The notes under the pieces were generated by a model. That model was given only the letters and a program-made list of their open reading frames with translations, made no database searches and was not told the DNA's origin. The position numbers and the translations under genes were made by a program. A stretch of 64,000 bases of DNA from Chitinophaga pinensis. Its GTDB lineage: Bacteria > Bacteroidota > Bacteroidia > NS11-12g > UBA955. The stretch spans positions 1-64,000 of the forward strand of contig CAMBXL010000010.1 of the NCBI GenBank assembly GCA_945871905.1, read 5' to 3'. This document shows positions 53,572 through 61,763 of the stretch, piece by piece; the stretch's first letter is position 1; each line of letters begins with the position of its first letter.

Positions 53572-54263
53572 TTGTGGAAGTGAAATGAGATTTGAAAAAG
53601 GCGAGATTGAATTCTATCAATAGAACTTGCGTATATATAAGGGTCTGGACTAATCATATTAGTCAAACTATTACTCATTTTAAATTCTGTTGAGATAAGG
53701 GCCCATATTCCAAAATTTTCTATACCGAACCCATATTCATAGTAAAAAGAATTGGCTTTGAATGCGACCATTGGTTTATTAGGCGCTCTAATGGCATCTT
53801 CATTACTCTGAAAATCGTGAGTATAGCGAAGGCCTCCAATTAAATAAACCCTCGTATTATTGTGACGTTGGGAGTGGTATTTCAGCAGTAAACATTGATT
53901 CAAAGAAACGGTTTCTGTTTTAGCTATGTCTTCCCTATCGTCGAAAGTATATTTGAAATTCCTTTGCGAAAACTCTATTTGAGGCAAGTATCTAACTGTT
54001 GCAAATTTGCCAATGCGATAGTCTACAATACCTCCAAAACACAAGCCTGCAAAACCTTGGGTTGAAATCCTTCTAACAGAATCTCTTTGATAAAAATCAG
54101 GAGCCAAAAGTACTTTCGCTTTGGCAAATGAAGGAGCAAATGTAATTCCGAAATGGAATTTTGTTAAATCATAGCTTGGACGATGTTCTCTGCCCTGACC
54201 ATAAAGTTTTGAGACACAAAAGAAAAGAATTAAAACTATTTTACTCCTGTGTATATACTGCAT
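53568..54263 (-). CDS. porT: Type IX secretion outer-membrane protein PorT
   Basis: 231 residues from the ATG (MQYIHRSKIVLILFF), signal peptide ending LYG. The PorT/SprT pattern is visible: YDLTKFHFGITFAPSFAK, GFAGLCFGGIVDYRIGKFATVRYLPQ (read as two neighbouring blocks), the QRNFKY strand, VYLIGGLRYTHDF, and the closing LFQISFHFHN. PorT is an eight-stranded barrel needed for type IX secretion and gliding. It lies between ubiE, which it overlaps by about 28 bases, and tgt. Confidence 0.85.
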   Translation of the reverse strand: MQYIHRSKIVLILFFCVSKLYGQGREHRPSYDLTKFHFGITFAPSFAKAKVLLAPDFYQRDSVRRISTQGFAGLCFGGIVDYRIGKFATVRYLPQIEFSQRNFKYTFDDREDIAKTETVSLNQCLLLKYHSQRHNNTRVYLIGGLRYTHDFQSNEDAIRAPNKPMVAFKANSFYYEYGFGIENFGIWALISTEFKMSNSLTNMISPDPYIYASSIDRIQSRLFQISFHFHN

Positions 54264-54961
54264 ATTCCAAATGTTAAGGTTTGACAATCCGCAGATTTAA
54301 AACCAATTTTATTAAGAACTTGAATGAATTTTTCTCCGTCAGGAAAATGTTTAACAGATTCGGGCAAATAAGTGTAAGCGGCATTGTCTTTTGATATAAA
54401 ACGCCCCCAAACTGGTAATATTGTTTGAAAGTAAAAATTATACAATTGTTTAATCGGAAAACTGGTTGGTTTACTAAATTCCAATACGACTAATTTAGCC
54501 CCAGGTTTAAGTACTCTGTATATTTCCGACAAGCCTAATTCTAGATTTTCGAAGTTTCTAACACCGAAACCAACGGTACAAGCATCAAAATAATCATTTT
54601 CGTACAGAAGCTTTTCGCTATCCCCTTTATGAAGTTCTATGATTTGAGACTTTCTTTTTTCCTCAATTTTTTTTCTGCCCATACTCAACATTCCTTCACT
54701 CAAATCAACCCCTATTATTTTAGCTGGATTTAATGTAAGTGCTTCCAATGCCAAATCGGCAGTTCCTGTTGCTACGTCAAGTAATATTTGTGGATGATGA
54801 GGCTTCAATTTAGCTATTGCTTTCTTTCTCCATCCTTTGTCTATCCCTAAAGACAAGAAATGATTTAAAAAGTCGTAACGCTTGGAAATGCTATCAAACA
54901 TCTCCTCAACTTGTTGTTTTTTACTCTTTTCTGAGTTTTGTATGGGTTTAATTGCTGTCAA
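54236..54961 (-). CDS. ubiE: Demethylmenaquinone methyltransferase (UbiE/MenG)
   Basis: 241 residues from a TTG (MTAIKPIQNSEKSKKQQVEEMF). The open frame runs 90 codons further upstream, but that stretch is antisense to engB and lies before the promoter. Class-I methyltransferase motifs: DVATGTADLALEAL (SAM site), VDLSEGMLSMGRKKI, DACTVGFGVRNFENL and KLVVLEFSKP. It makes menaquinone from demethylmenaquinone using SAM at the inner membrane. First gene of the ubiE-porT-tgt-lptG operon. Confidence 0.93.
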   Translation of the reverse strand: MTAIKPIQNSEKSKKQQVEEMFDSISKRYDFLNHFLSLGIDKGWRKKAIAKLKPHHPQILLDVATGTADLALEALTLNPAKIIGVDLSEGMLSMGRKKIEEKRKSQIIELHKGDSEKLLYENDYFDACTVGFGVRNFENLELGLSEIYRVLKPGAKLVVLEFSKPTSFPIKQLYNFYFQTILPVWGRFISKDNAAYTYLPESVKHFPDGEKFIQVLNKIGFKSADCQTLTFGICSIYTGVK

Positions 54962-54996
54962 TGATAAATTAGTTATACTTTTGTGAAAACTTACTG

Positions 54997-55004
54997 CAAA
55001 GATA
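54997..55004 (-). promoter_or_regulatory. -7 promoter element (TATCTTTG) of the ubiE operon
   Basis: Exact TAnnTTTG match on the minus strand, with TTAG (one mismatch to TTTG) 19 bases further upstream. It rules out the long upstream extension of the ubiE frame and places the start at 54961. Confidence 0.6.
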
Positions 55005-55031
55005 AGAATTAAATAAAAATTGCCTAATAAC

Positions 55032-55622
55032 ATGAGAGTAGAATTTAAAGGATCCTTTCCTAGCATCGAAACATTACCTAAAAATGACTTGCCCGAATTT
55101 GCTTTTATAGGCAGAAGTAATGTAGGCAAAAGCTCGCTAATTAACATGATTTGCGACCATAAAGACTTAGCAAAAACTTCTTCCAAACCAGGAAAAACAC
55201 AACATATTGTAAGATTTTCTGTTGATAACAAATGGTATTTAGTGGATTTACCAGGGTACGGCTATGCCAAAGTATCCAAAGAATCGAGAGAAAAATTTGG
55301 CAGACTTATTCAAGATTACATTTTGGACAGAGAAAGTTTGTATTGCTTGTTTGTATTAATTGATTCTAGATTAGAACCTCAGAAAATTGACCTTGAATTT
55401 ATGGAATGGCTTGGCGTAAGTGGAATCCCTTTTTGTATCACATTCACCAAAACCGATAAGTTAAAACCATCAGAACTCGAGATTAATGTTAAAAACTACC
55501 AAGAAAAACTTTTAGAAACTTGGGAATTTTTACCAGATATTTTTATTACTTCAGCCGAGAAAAAAGTTGGCAAAGATGAACTTTTAAAATTTATCAATAA
55601 CATCCTTAAAACCTCAAAATAA
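55032..55622 (+). CDS. engB: Ribosome biogenesis GTPase EngB/YihA
   Basis: 196 residues from the ATG (MRVEFKGSFPS); a TTG four codons earlier is less likely. G1 GRSNVGKSS, G2 region KTSSKPGKTQHI, G3 DLPGYGYAKV, G4 TKTD and G5-like SA (ITSAEKK) are all present. It is an essential GTPase for large-subunit assembly in many bacteria. Divergent from ubiE and followed by a short spacer. Confidence 0.96.
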   Translation: MRVEFKGSFPSIETLPKNDLPEFAFIGRSNVGKSSLINMICDHKDLAKTSSKPGKTQHIVRFSVDNKWYLVDLPGYGYAKVSKESREKFGRLIQDYILDRESLYCLFVLIDSRLEPQKIDLEFMEWLGVSGIPFCITFTKTDKLKPSELEINVKNYQEKLLETWEFLPDIFITSAEKKVGKDELLKFINNILKTSK

Positions 55623-55728
55623 GAGGCTTTTAAAATACTTAAAACCCTATAATAAAGACATATAAGTCTAAATCTTATTCGTTGAAAAAATAATTTTTTG
55701 ACTTAAAAAAACACGATATAAAAACGCT

Positions 55729-55736
55729 TACCTTTG
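55729..55736 (+). promoter_or_regulatory. -7 promoter element (TACCTTTG) of the FKBP gene
   Basis: Exact TAnnTTTG match, 16 bases before the ATG at 55753. Confidence 0.6.
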
Positions 55737-55752
55737 CATCGTTTATTAAAAA

Positions 55753-56436
55753 ATGAAAAATATATTAATTCTTGCTATCGTTGCTATCACCATAGCATCA
55801 TGCAATTCGTCTTCTTCAGGAAGTAAAACTATGACCAATCAAGCAGATTCATTTGCTTATGTTTTTGGCGCTAACACAGGTAGAATTTTAAACAACTTCA
55901 AAGTAAAAGAAATCAATTGGGACATTTTCAGATCTGCTGTTGAAAGCGTAATGAAAAACGGTGATACCAATTTATTAATTTCAAAAGAAATGGAAAACCA
56001 AATTGCTATGACGTATTTAAACGAAGTGAAATTTGGAGTAAACAAAACTAAAGGAGCTGAATACATTAAAAACAACGCTAAAAACTACAAATCAGTTGAT
56101 GGTATTTATGTAAAAGAAATAGCTAAAGGCAATGGTGTTAAACCACAAATTACTGATACAGTAATGGTTCATTACACTGGCAAATACACTGACGGAAAAG
56201 TATTTGATTCAAGCATCGGCCGTTCTCCTTTGAAAACAGCATTGAATGGTGGTGCAATCCCAGGATTCTTAAAAGCACTTACAATGATGGAAGAAGGCAC
56301 TAAGTTAGAAGTAATTATTCCATACGAACTTGCTTATGGCAGTCAAGGTAATCAAAACCCATATACAGGCGAAATGAGCATTGAACCTTTCCAAACATTG
56401 ATATTCGAATTAGAACTTGTTTCTATAGCGAAGTAA
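55753..56436 (+). CDS. FKBP-type peptidyl-prolyl isomerase lipoprotein
   Basis: 227 residues with lipobox IASC (Cys17). An N-terminal dimerisation-type helical region (about 30-110) precedes the FKBP domain (about 118-227; TVMVHYTGKYTDGKVFDSS, IPGFLKALTMMEEGTK, IPYELAYGSQG). It catalyses cis-trans isomerisation of prolyl bonds and acts as a chaperone for exported proteins, on the outer or inner membrane face. Own promoter and terminator. Confidence 0.95.
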   Translation: MKNILILAIVAITIASCNSSSSGSKTMTNQADSFAYVFGANTGRILNNFKVKEINWDIFRSAVESVMKNGDTNLLISKEMENQIAMTYLNEVKFGVNKTKGAEYIKNNAKNYKSVDGIYVKEIAKGNGVKPQITDTVMVHYTGKYTDGKVFDSSIGRSPLKTALNGGAIPGFLKALTMMEEGTKLEVIIPYELAYGSQGNQNPYTGEMSIEPFQTLIFELELVSIAK

Positions 56437-56453
56437 TAAGAAAACAATCTTTT

Positions 56454-56489
56454 AAAAAAACCCTTAAGAAAATCTTAAGGGTTTTTTTT
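56454..56489 (+). terminator. Terminator after the FKBP gene
   Basis: Nine-base stem CCCTTAAGA (56461-56469) / TCTTAAGGG (56473-56481), extended by A and T runs on both sides. It can serve both strands and separates this gene from the convergent DUF2752 gene. Confidence 0.85.
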
Positions 56490-56504
56490 ATGCTTGACAA
56501 TAAC

Positions 56505-56771
56505 TTACAAATGAGATAATTGATTGATGTAAGACAACAATACAATTGCTTGAACCACAATGTAAGAAGCAACAATCACTTTTGTACCTTTATTAAACTT
56601 ATAAATCAAGTATAACAATGTATAAATAAACAAAAAGAAAATGGGAAGTAAGGCCGGATATAAGATAAGCGATGACCACAAATCGCCCTCAATCAACTTT
56701 ATAAAACTCCTTTGAAATCCACATCCAGGACATGGAATCCCAATTTGCTCTTTAATGGGACAACTTAACAA
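56505..56771 (-). CDS. DUF2752 domain-containing membrane protein
   Basis: 88 residues. The signature is CPIKEQIGIPCPGCGFQRS near the N-terminus (CPGCG core), with two membrane helices following (about 32-56 and 66-84). Family function unknown. No ATG or GTG is available; the first codon in frame that could start is TTG at 56771, only three codons before the signature. The frame upstream is closed by a stop 12 bases away. The gene follows the CCC-motif gene closely, a pair seen elsewhere in the phylum. Confidence 0.75.
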   Translation of the reverse strand: MLSCPIKEQIGIPCPGCGFQRSFIKLIEGDLWSSLILYPALLPIFFLFIYTLLYLIYKFNKGTKVIVASYIVVQAIVLLSYINQLSHL

Positions 56772-56783
56772 AAATGCTATTTA

Positions 56784-57137
56784 TTAATTTAACCCTGCTG
56801 AACCTAAACCTGAAGTGATTAACGTTCCTACAAAAATAAAGTAAAGTAGAATTATTAAAAGGTAAACTGCAGACAAACAAAGCCCTACGATAGAACAAAT
56901 TCTACCTGCATTTAAATTTTTATAGCTACCCACAGTGTACATTGAACTATTAGCTTTATACAAGGCCATGTCTTTATTGGACAACACTAAACCGATAATC
57001 CCTAATGCCAATCCAATAATTCCGTAACAAAAACAAGTTACTATTGAGAGAATACCAAGCACTAATACGGCAGTTGAATTTGGCAATATGGTGTTACCTT
57101 TAAATTCTTGATTGTCTAAAATTTGATTTGATTCCAT
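56784..57137 (-). CDS. CCC-motif-type small membrane protein
   Basis: 117 residues with two hydrophobic segments (about 21-53 and 77-108). The first holds LGILSIVTCFCYGIIGLAL, matching the Bacteroidota 'CCC motif membrane protein' pattern, although here only two Cys remain, separated by Phe. Function unknown. Co-directional with and just upstream of the DUF2752 gene. Confidence 0.72.
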   Translation of the reverse strand: MESNQILDNQEFKGNTILPNSTAVLVLGILSIVTCFCYGIIGLALGIIGLVLSNKDMALYKANSSMYTVGSYKNLNAGRICSIVGLCLSAVYLLIILLYFIFVGTLITSGLGSAGLN

Positions 57138-57152
57138 TGAGAATATTTAATT

Positions 57153-57180
57153 AAAAAAGTCCGCAAGTACGGACTTTTTT
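57153..57180 (-). terminator. Terminator downstream of the 214-residue membrane protein gene
   Basis: GTCCG (57159-57163) / CGGAC (57170-57174) stem with a six-base loop, extended by A and T runs, giving an 11-base paired stem. It lies between two minus-strand genes. Confidence 0.75.
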
Positions 57181-57214
57181 GTTAAATAATTTTGATTTTT
57201 GAAATTAATTAGGT

Positions 57215-57859
57215 TTAATAAACTAATTGCTTTTTGTTAATTGCATACAATACAACGAATAAAACACCAAAAAATCCTAAACCTACAGAACTAATGGCTC
57301 CAATTAAATTCCCTGAATAAATAACCAAAGGCGCTATTACACTAATTGCAGTTCCTAAAACATAAATCCAAAAACCAATTTTTCTCAACTTCCACATCAT
57401 AATTGCCCCTATCAAAGTTAACAATGCCGCCAATATTGAAGCATAAGCATTGTTTTTTATACTTTCTGCATTAATGCCACCCACCAAAGATTTCATCATA
57501 TTAGCTGCAGCTTCAGCCGATTTATTTTCTGCATTAGTTGCAACATCCTCTATTGCTTGTTCTCCTGTCTCCAACATTTCAGCTTCTGTCATTTCAGAGT
57601 TAGTTGAATCTAATATCTCATTAACATCCAATAATGTATCAGATGCATCTTGCATTGAAGTTGCTTCTTGATTATTGCTTGACTCAACCGCTTCATCTAT
57701 TGAGTTTCCCATAGTTTCTATCATCTTAGAAGAAACATCTGCTGTTAATATGTTACTAATATTACTAATTACACCAATTGCACTTCCTATAAAGGTTAAA
57801 ACACATAATACAGTTAAAAAAGTAGTTCTTTTTGGGGTTAAATTTGTTTCTTGTTCCAT
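57215..57859 (-). CDS. Membrane protein of unknown function
   Basis: 214 residues. One helix near the N-terminus (about 12-32), an acidic Glu/Asp/Asn-rich middle (about 42-125, many NxxE repeats, probably outside the membrane), and three helices near the C-terminus (about 135-208). No family recognised. Possibly an operon with the two small membrane genes downstream, though a terminator separates them. Confidence 0.6.
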   Translation of the reverse strand: MEQETNLTPKRTTFLTVLCVLTFIGSAIGVISNISNILTADVSSKMIETMGNSIDEAVESSNNQEATSMQDASDTLLDVNEILDSTNSEMTEAEMLETGEQAIEDVATNAENKSAEAAANMMKSLVGGINAESIKNNAYASILAALLTLIGAIMMWKLRKIGFWIYVLGTAISVIAPLVIYSGNLIGAISSVGLGFFGVLFVVLYAINKKQLVY

Positions 57860-58011
57860 GATATTTATTAATTTTAATAATGCAATAATCTTAATAAATT
57901 TTATAAAAACAAATTATTATTGAAAAACATTCAACTTATTTACTTTCAACAGGTTTGCATTTTAATTATAAACAAGCCTTTTTGTATCACAAAAGATAAA
58001 AAAACGTTTTG

Positions 58012-58019
58012 TATATTTG
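58012..58019 (+). promoter_or_regulatory. -7 promoter element (TATATTTG) of holB
   Basis: Exact TAnnTTTG match, seven bases before the TTG start at 58027. The open frame continues into it from a TTG at 58009, so that earlier start is unlikely. Confidence 0.6.
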
Positions 58020-58026
58020 CAACACT

Positions 58027-59160
58027 TTGAAATTTTCAGATATATACGGACACGTTTCTCTTAAGAAAAAATTAGTTGAGCAGGTTAATAACAACAGAAT
58101 CTCACATGCGCAACTCTTTTATGGCAATGAGGGAAGCAATTCGTTACCTATGGCAATTGCTTACGCCCAATATATTAACTGTACTAACAAACAAGAATTT
58201 GACAGTTGTGGCACCTGCCCTTCTTGCAATAAATACCAACAATATATTCACCCCGATTTACACTTTTCGTTTCCCTACATCGTCAGTAAAGCAGATGATA
58301 TCGAACTTTGTGACGACATTCTTCCATTGTTTAGAAAATCACTCATCGAATCCCCTCAACTAACTATTAATGAATGGATTGAAATTGCTAAAATAGAAAA
58401 CAAAACGCTCAATATCCCCATTAAGGAATGTCGTAACATCATTAAAAAACTCTCTTTTAAACCTTATGAAGCTGAGTATAAAGTTGTAATAATGTGGTTA
58501 CCAGAATTTGTAGGAAAAGAGGGAAATGTGTTATTAAAATCCATAGAGGAACCTGCCCCTAACACCCTATTTATTCTTGTTACAGAGAATCCTACCTTAA
58601 TTTTACCAACTATTTTATCTAGAACACAGTTGTTAAAAATCAATCTGTATAGTCGTGAAGAAATAAAGGATTACCTAATTACACAACTTTCTATAGAAGA
58701 ATCTGTATCTAATAATATTGCTTTAATGACAAATGGTAATATCCACAAAGCAAAAATTTTATCAGAAAAAATAGATTATTCCTTTTTGAGTGGATTTAAA
58801 ACCTTTTTAAACGATTGTTACCAAGGAAATTCAACAGCTATGTTCAATTGGGCAGAATCTTTCAGCGAAAAAGGGAAAGACGACGCAAAACATTTTTTGA
58901 ATTATATTCTTGAACTACTCAGATATTCTCTAATTGTGGAACACCGCTCTATATCAACAGAAGTGGCACCTGAGGAAGAAAAAATCATTGTAACTTTATC
59001 AAAACTACTAAATTTAAAGGGCAGAGAGACAATATACAAAGCCATTAATCAGGCGTTTTTTGAAATTGACAGAAATGGAAACTTAAAATTCATTATAATT
59101 AATTTATCTTTGAGCCTTAAAAATAATTTCTTGAGACAGCCTAAGGCTCAATCAAACTAA
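58027..59160 (+). CDS. holB: DNA polymerase III delta' subunit
   Basis: 377 residues from TTG (MKFSDIYGHVSLKKKL), a canonical start for this protein. AAA+ clamp-loader subunit: RISHAQLFYGNEGSNSLPMA replaces the Walker A of active subunits, the zinc site is CGTCPSCNKYQQ, WLPEFVGKEGNVLLKSIEEP and LPTILSRTQ hold sensor motifs. It works in the clamp loader that places the sliding clamp. The C-terminal half is a collar-type helical bundle. Followed after 14 bases by ricT, a common order in this phylum. Confidence 0.9.
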   Translation: MKFSDIYGHVSLKKKLVEQVNNNRISHAQLFYGNEGSNSLPMAIAYAQYINCTNKQEFDSCGTCPSCNKYQQYIHPDLHFSFPYIVSKADDIELCDDILPLFRKSLIESPQLTINEWIEIAKIENKTLNIPIKECRNIIKKLSFKPYEAEYKVVIMWLPEFVGKEGNVLLKSIEEPAPNTLFILVTENPTLILPTILSRTQLLKINLYSREEIKDYLITQLSIEESVSNNIALMTNGNIHKAKILSEKIDYSFLSGFKTFLNDCYQGNSTAMFNWAESFSEKGKDDAKHFLNYILELLRYSLIVEHRSISTEVAPEEEKIIVTLSKLLNLKGRETIYKAINQAFFEIDRNGNLKFIIINLSLSLKNNFLRQPKAQSN

Positions 59161-59174
59161 AATATATATACAAA

Positions 59175-60335
59175 ATGGGATGTGGAAGTTGTGGTACTTC
59201 AGGGGGATGTTCTCCCAAAGGGTGCAAAAGTAATGGAACTTGCGGTACAAGTGGATGCAATAAATTAAACGTGTACAATTGGCTTAGCGATACTGCTATG
59301 CCTGATAATTATAAACCTTTCGACATTATTGAAATTCGATTTAAAGGAAGCAGAAAGGAATTTTATAGAAATTCTAATAACTTAGAACTTTATACTGGCG
59401 ATGCAGTTGTTGTGGATTCTGACATGGGTTATGATGTTGGTCACGTATCATTGGCAGGGGAATTAGTTCGCCTTCAACTTAAAAAGCGTGGTATCAAGGA
59501 AAATGCAGAATCGATAAGAAATATCCAAAGAAAAGCGCACGATAAGGACACCGAAAAATACCAAGAAGCAAAATTCAGAGAAGGAAAAGTATTAGAAAGA
59601 GCAAGAACTATTGCCATTCAACTTAAGCTTGAAATGAAACTAAGCGATATTGAAATTCAAGGTGATAACAAAAAAGTTATTTTCTTTTATACGGCAGAAA
59701 GTCGCGTAGATTTCAGGGAATTAATAAAACGATTTGCCGACGAATTTAAGTTACGTATAGAAATGAGACAAATAGGTTACCGTGAGGAAGCTTCAAGACT
59801 AGGCGGCATAGGCAGTTGTGGAAGAGAATTGTGTTGTAGTACGTGGCTTACTGATTTTAAAATGGTGAACACTTCTGCTGCTCGTTTTCAAAACCTGTCT
59901 ATCAACATGCTTAAACTTTCGGGTCAATGCGGTAAACTAAAATGCTGCTTAAACTATGAGTTAGATACTTATATGGATGCATTGGAAGAGTTCCCTAAAT
60001 CAAAAACCGTAAGATTAGACACGGTAATGGGGGCTGCATTCATGATAAAAACAGATATTTTAAAAAGATTGGCTTGGTTTAGTTACGAAGAAAAAAATTC
60101 ATGGATTTGTATCCCTCTTGCCAAAGTTAATGAATATTTAAAAATGAATGCCAATGGTCAAAAAGCACCTGAATTGGTTGGGGAAATAATAGAACCTAAA
60201 ACGCAAGAAGATATTGACTCTAAAAACGATGCAAATTTAGATTTAGTTAGTGAAGATATTACCCGTTTAGACCAAAAAGCTAAGAAGAAAAAGAAGAAGA
60301 AAAAACCAACTTTTAATCAGCCAAAGAGCAATTAA
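59175..60335 (+). CDS. ricT: PSP1-domain protein RicT
   Basis: 386 residues. The N-terminus is Cys-rich (six Cys, residues 3-28, in repeated C-x2-5-G-C patterns). The PSP1 region (about 50-290) holds FRELIKRFADEFKLRIEMRQIGYREEASRLGGIGSCG, here described as two adjacent blocks, then RELCCSTWL, GQCGKLKCCLNYE. The tail ends in a Lys-rich run. In Bacillus the RicA/F/T complex binds [4Fe-4S] clusters and helps RNase Y; here only RicT is seen. Starts 14 bases after holB; convergent overlap of four bases with the next gene. Confidence 0.92.
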   Translation: MGCGSCGTSGGCSPKGCKSNGTCGTSGCNKLNVYNWLSDTAMPDNYKPFDIIEIRFKGSRKEFYRNSNNLELYTGDAVVVDSDMGYDVGHVSLAGELVRLQLKKRGIKENAESIRNIQRKAHDKDTEKYQEAKFREGKVLERARTIAIQLKLEMKLSDIEIQGDNKKVIFFYTAESRVDFRELIKRFADEFKLRIEMRQIGYREEASRLGGIGSCGRELCCSTWLTDFKMVNTSAARFQNLSINMLKLSGQCGKLKCCLNYELDTYMDALEEFPKSKTVRLDTVMGAAFMIKTDILKRLAWFSYEEKNSWICIPLAKVNEYLKMNANGQKAPELVGEIIEPKTQEDIDSKNDANLDLVSEDITRLDQKAKKKKKKKKPTFNQPKSN

Positions 60336-60985
60336 AATCGATAACCCACATTGACTCCCAAAATAAAAGTGGGGAACAAAGCTTCCTTTTCAAAGAAAAA
60401 CCCGTTTCTGTATGTATTCTGACGAATATCTATAGGAGTGTCATACCTTGAATAAGTTAAACCTAAACCGTACTTTAACTCAAAATACAAACCATCAATG
60501 ACATTAAATTGATGAAAACGTTCAAGAGTCAATGCATTCCTCAGCAATTTAAACCGTCTAACTTCATACTCAAAATATTGACCATTGGTACTCAAACCAG
60601 GCATGTTTTTTTGGACTTTTAAGTATCCATCAATATTGGTATGCAAATAATTGTAACCAAATGAAAAACCCGAAAACCTTGTTAGTGTTTTTCTGTTATA
60701 AATAGCGTATTTTAAGCCTGAGTAAAACCCACTTACACGCCTATTTTCTTGTGTTAGGTTTGACCTATAATTATAACCCAACTCCACTACAACATGGTGG
60801 GTTCTATCGAAATCATCAAAAAAATTATAATCATAACTACCCTTAATGGTGGGAAGTGTAATTAATGATTGATCAAAAATATATAAACTTACTCTGTGCT
60901 TGTCTCTCAACTCCAACTCACTTTGCCCTTCGACATTTTCGAGAGACAAAATCAAAATAAAACAAAATAGGAATTTATTAGGCAC
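60332..60985 (-). CDS. Putative outer-membrane barrel protein
   Basis: 217 residues, signal peptide about 1-20 (ends VEG), then alternating aromatic/polar strands (YNYRSNLTQ, FSFGYNYLHTNI, LYFELKYGLGLTYSRY) ending in GYRF, an aromatic end typical of barrels recognised by BamA. No named family. Last gene of the lipoprotein trio, seven bases after the LVIVD-repeat gene. Confidence 0.62.
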   Translation of the reverse strand: MPNKFLFCFILILSLENVEGQSELELRDKHRVSLYIFDQSLITLPTIKGSYDYNFFDDFDRTHHVVVELGYNYRSNLTQENRRVSGFYSGLKYAIYNRKTLTRFSGFSFGYNYLHTNIDGYLKVQKNMPGLSTNGQYFEYEVRRFKLLRNALTLERFHQFNVIDGLYFELKYGLGLTYSRYDTPIDIRQNTYRNGFFFEKEALFPTFILGVNVGYRF

Positions 60986-60991
60986 GAAAAA

Positions 60992-61744
60992 TTAATTTTT
61001 CCCGATTTTAGAAACAAGTTTTAGGTCCAAAGGATTTGTGCAATCCAATTGATAAACGCCATCTTTACCCGTTACGGTTAATATATTACCATTTTTAATA
61101 ACATCAAAGGCATCTATTCCGGCAAAAGTTTCTAAAACCCTTGCATTATAAATATTGGCAACATCCAAAACTTTTAAACCTGCATTACCATCACACAAGT
61201 ACAAATAAGTTCCATCTATCGTCAATCCTTTAGGATTATTAAAGTTATACATCTTTAATAATTGAGGATTATATATATCTGAAATATCAATCATTTCAAG
61301 TTGATTAACTCCTCTGCCGCATTGATTTCCTGTACTTAAAGTCACATAAGCTATATTGCCTTGAACAACAACAGGGTCGCAACTTACTATATGAGAATAA
61401 GTGCTGATATAACTAGGGATACTAGGATTACTAAGCGAATAAATTAACATTCCGTTTTGAGTTCCGAAAAATAGGTATTCTCCATATGGGAAAATAGTTT
61501 CAACGGCAGTATTATTTAAATCAATAGTTCTTAAAAACAAAGGTTTAGAGGCAACACTCACATCATAAACTTGCAAAAACTGCTTTTCTACAACATATAA
61601 ATATTGCTTATGAAAGGTAAACTTTGCCATAGAACCTCCAATTCCGGTGGTGTTACCGCCATCACTTGAGGACAATTCCGAACCCTCTTTTTGACAAGAA
61701 CCTATCAAAAGAATGAGTGAGAAGAATAATAAATATTTTTTCAT
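60992..61744 (-). CDS. LVIVD-repeat beta-propeller lipoprotein
   Basis: 250 residues, lipobox LIGSC (Cys17) followed by acidic residues. Repeats of about 40 residues carry a YLYLCDGNAGLKVLDVANI-type LVIVD pattern, with others at YLYVVEKQFLQVYDVS, YLFFGTQNGMLIYSLS and IAYVTLSTGNQC...IDISDIYNPQ. This suggests a small beta-propeller on the cell surface or periplasmic face. Function unknown. In a run with a related lipoprotein gene 19 bases upstream. Confidence 0.82.
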   Translation of the reverse strand: MKKYLLFFSLILLIGSCQKEGSELSSSDGGNTTGIGGSMAKFTFHKQYLYVVEKQFLQVYDVSVASKPLFLRTIDLNNTAVETIFPYGEYLFFGTQNGMLIYSLSNPSIPSYISTYSHIVSCDPVVVQGNIAYVTLSTGNQCGRGVNQLEMIDISDIYNPQLLKMYNFNNPKGLTIDGTYLYLCDGNAGLKVLDVANIYNARVLETFAGIDAFDVIKNGNILTVTGKDGVYQLDCTNPLDLKLVSKIGKN

Positions 61745-61763
61745 ATTGAATTAATTAATTGAT

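Noticed and set aside
54962-55231. Ninety extra N-terminal codons on the ubiE frame
   Set aside because: They lie upstream of a TATCTTTG promoter element and are antisense to engB; the UbiE family starts at about the TTG at 54961.
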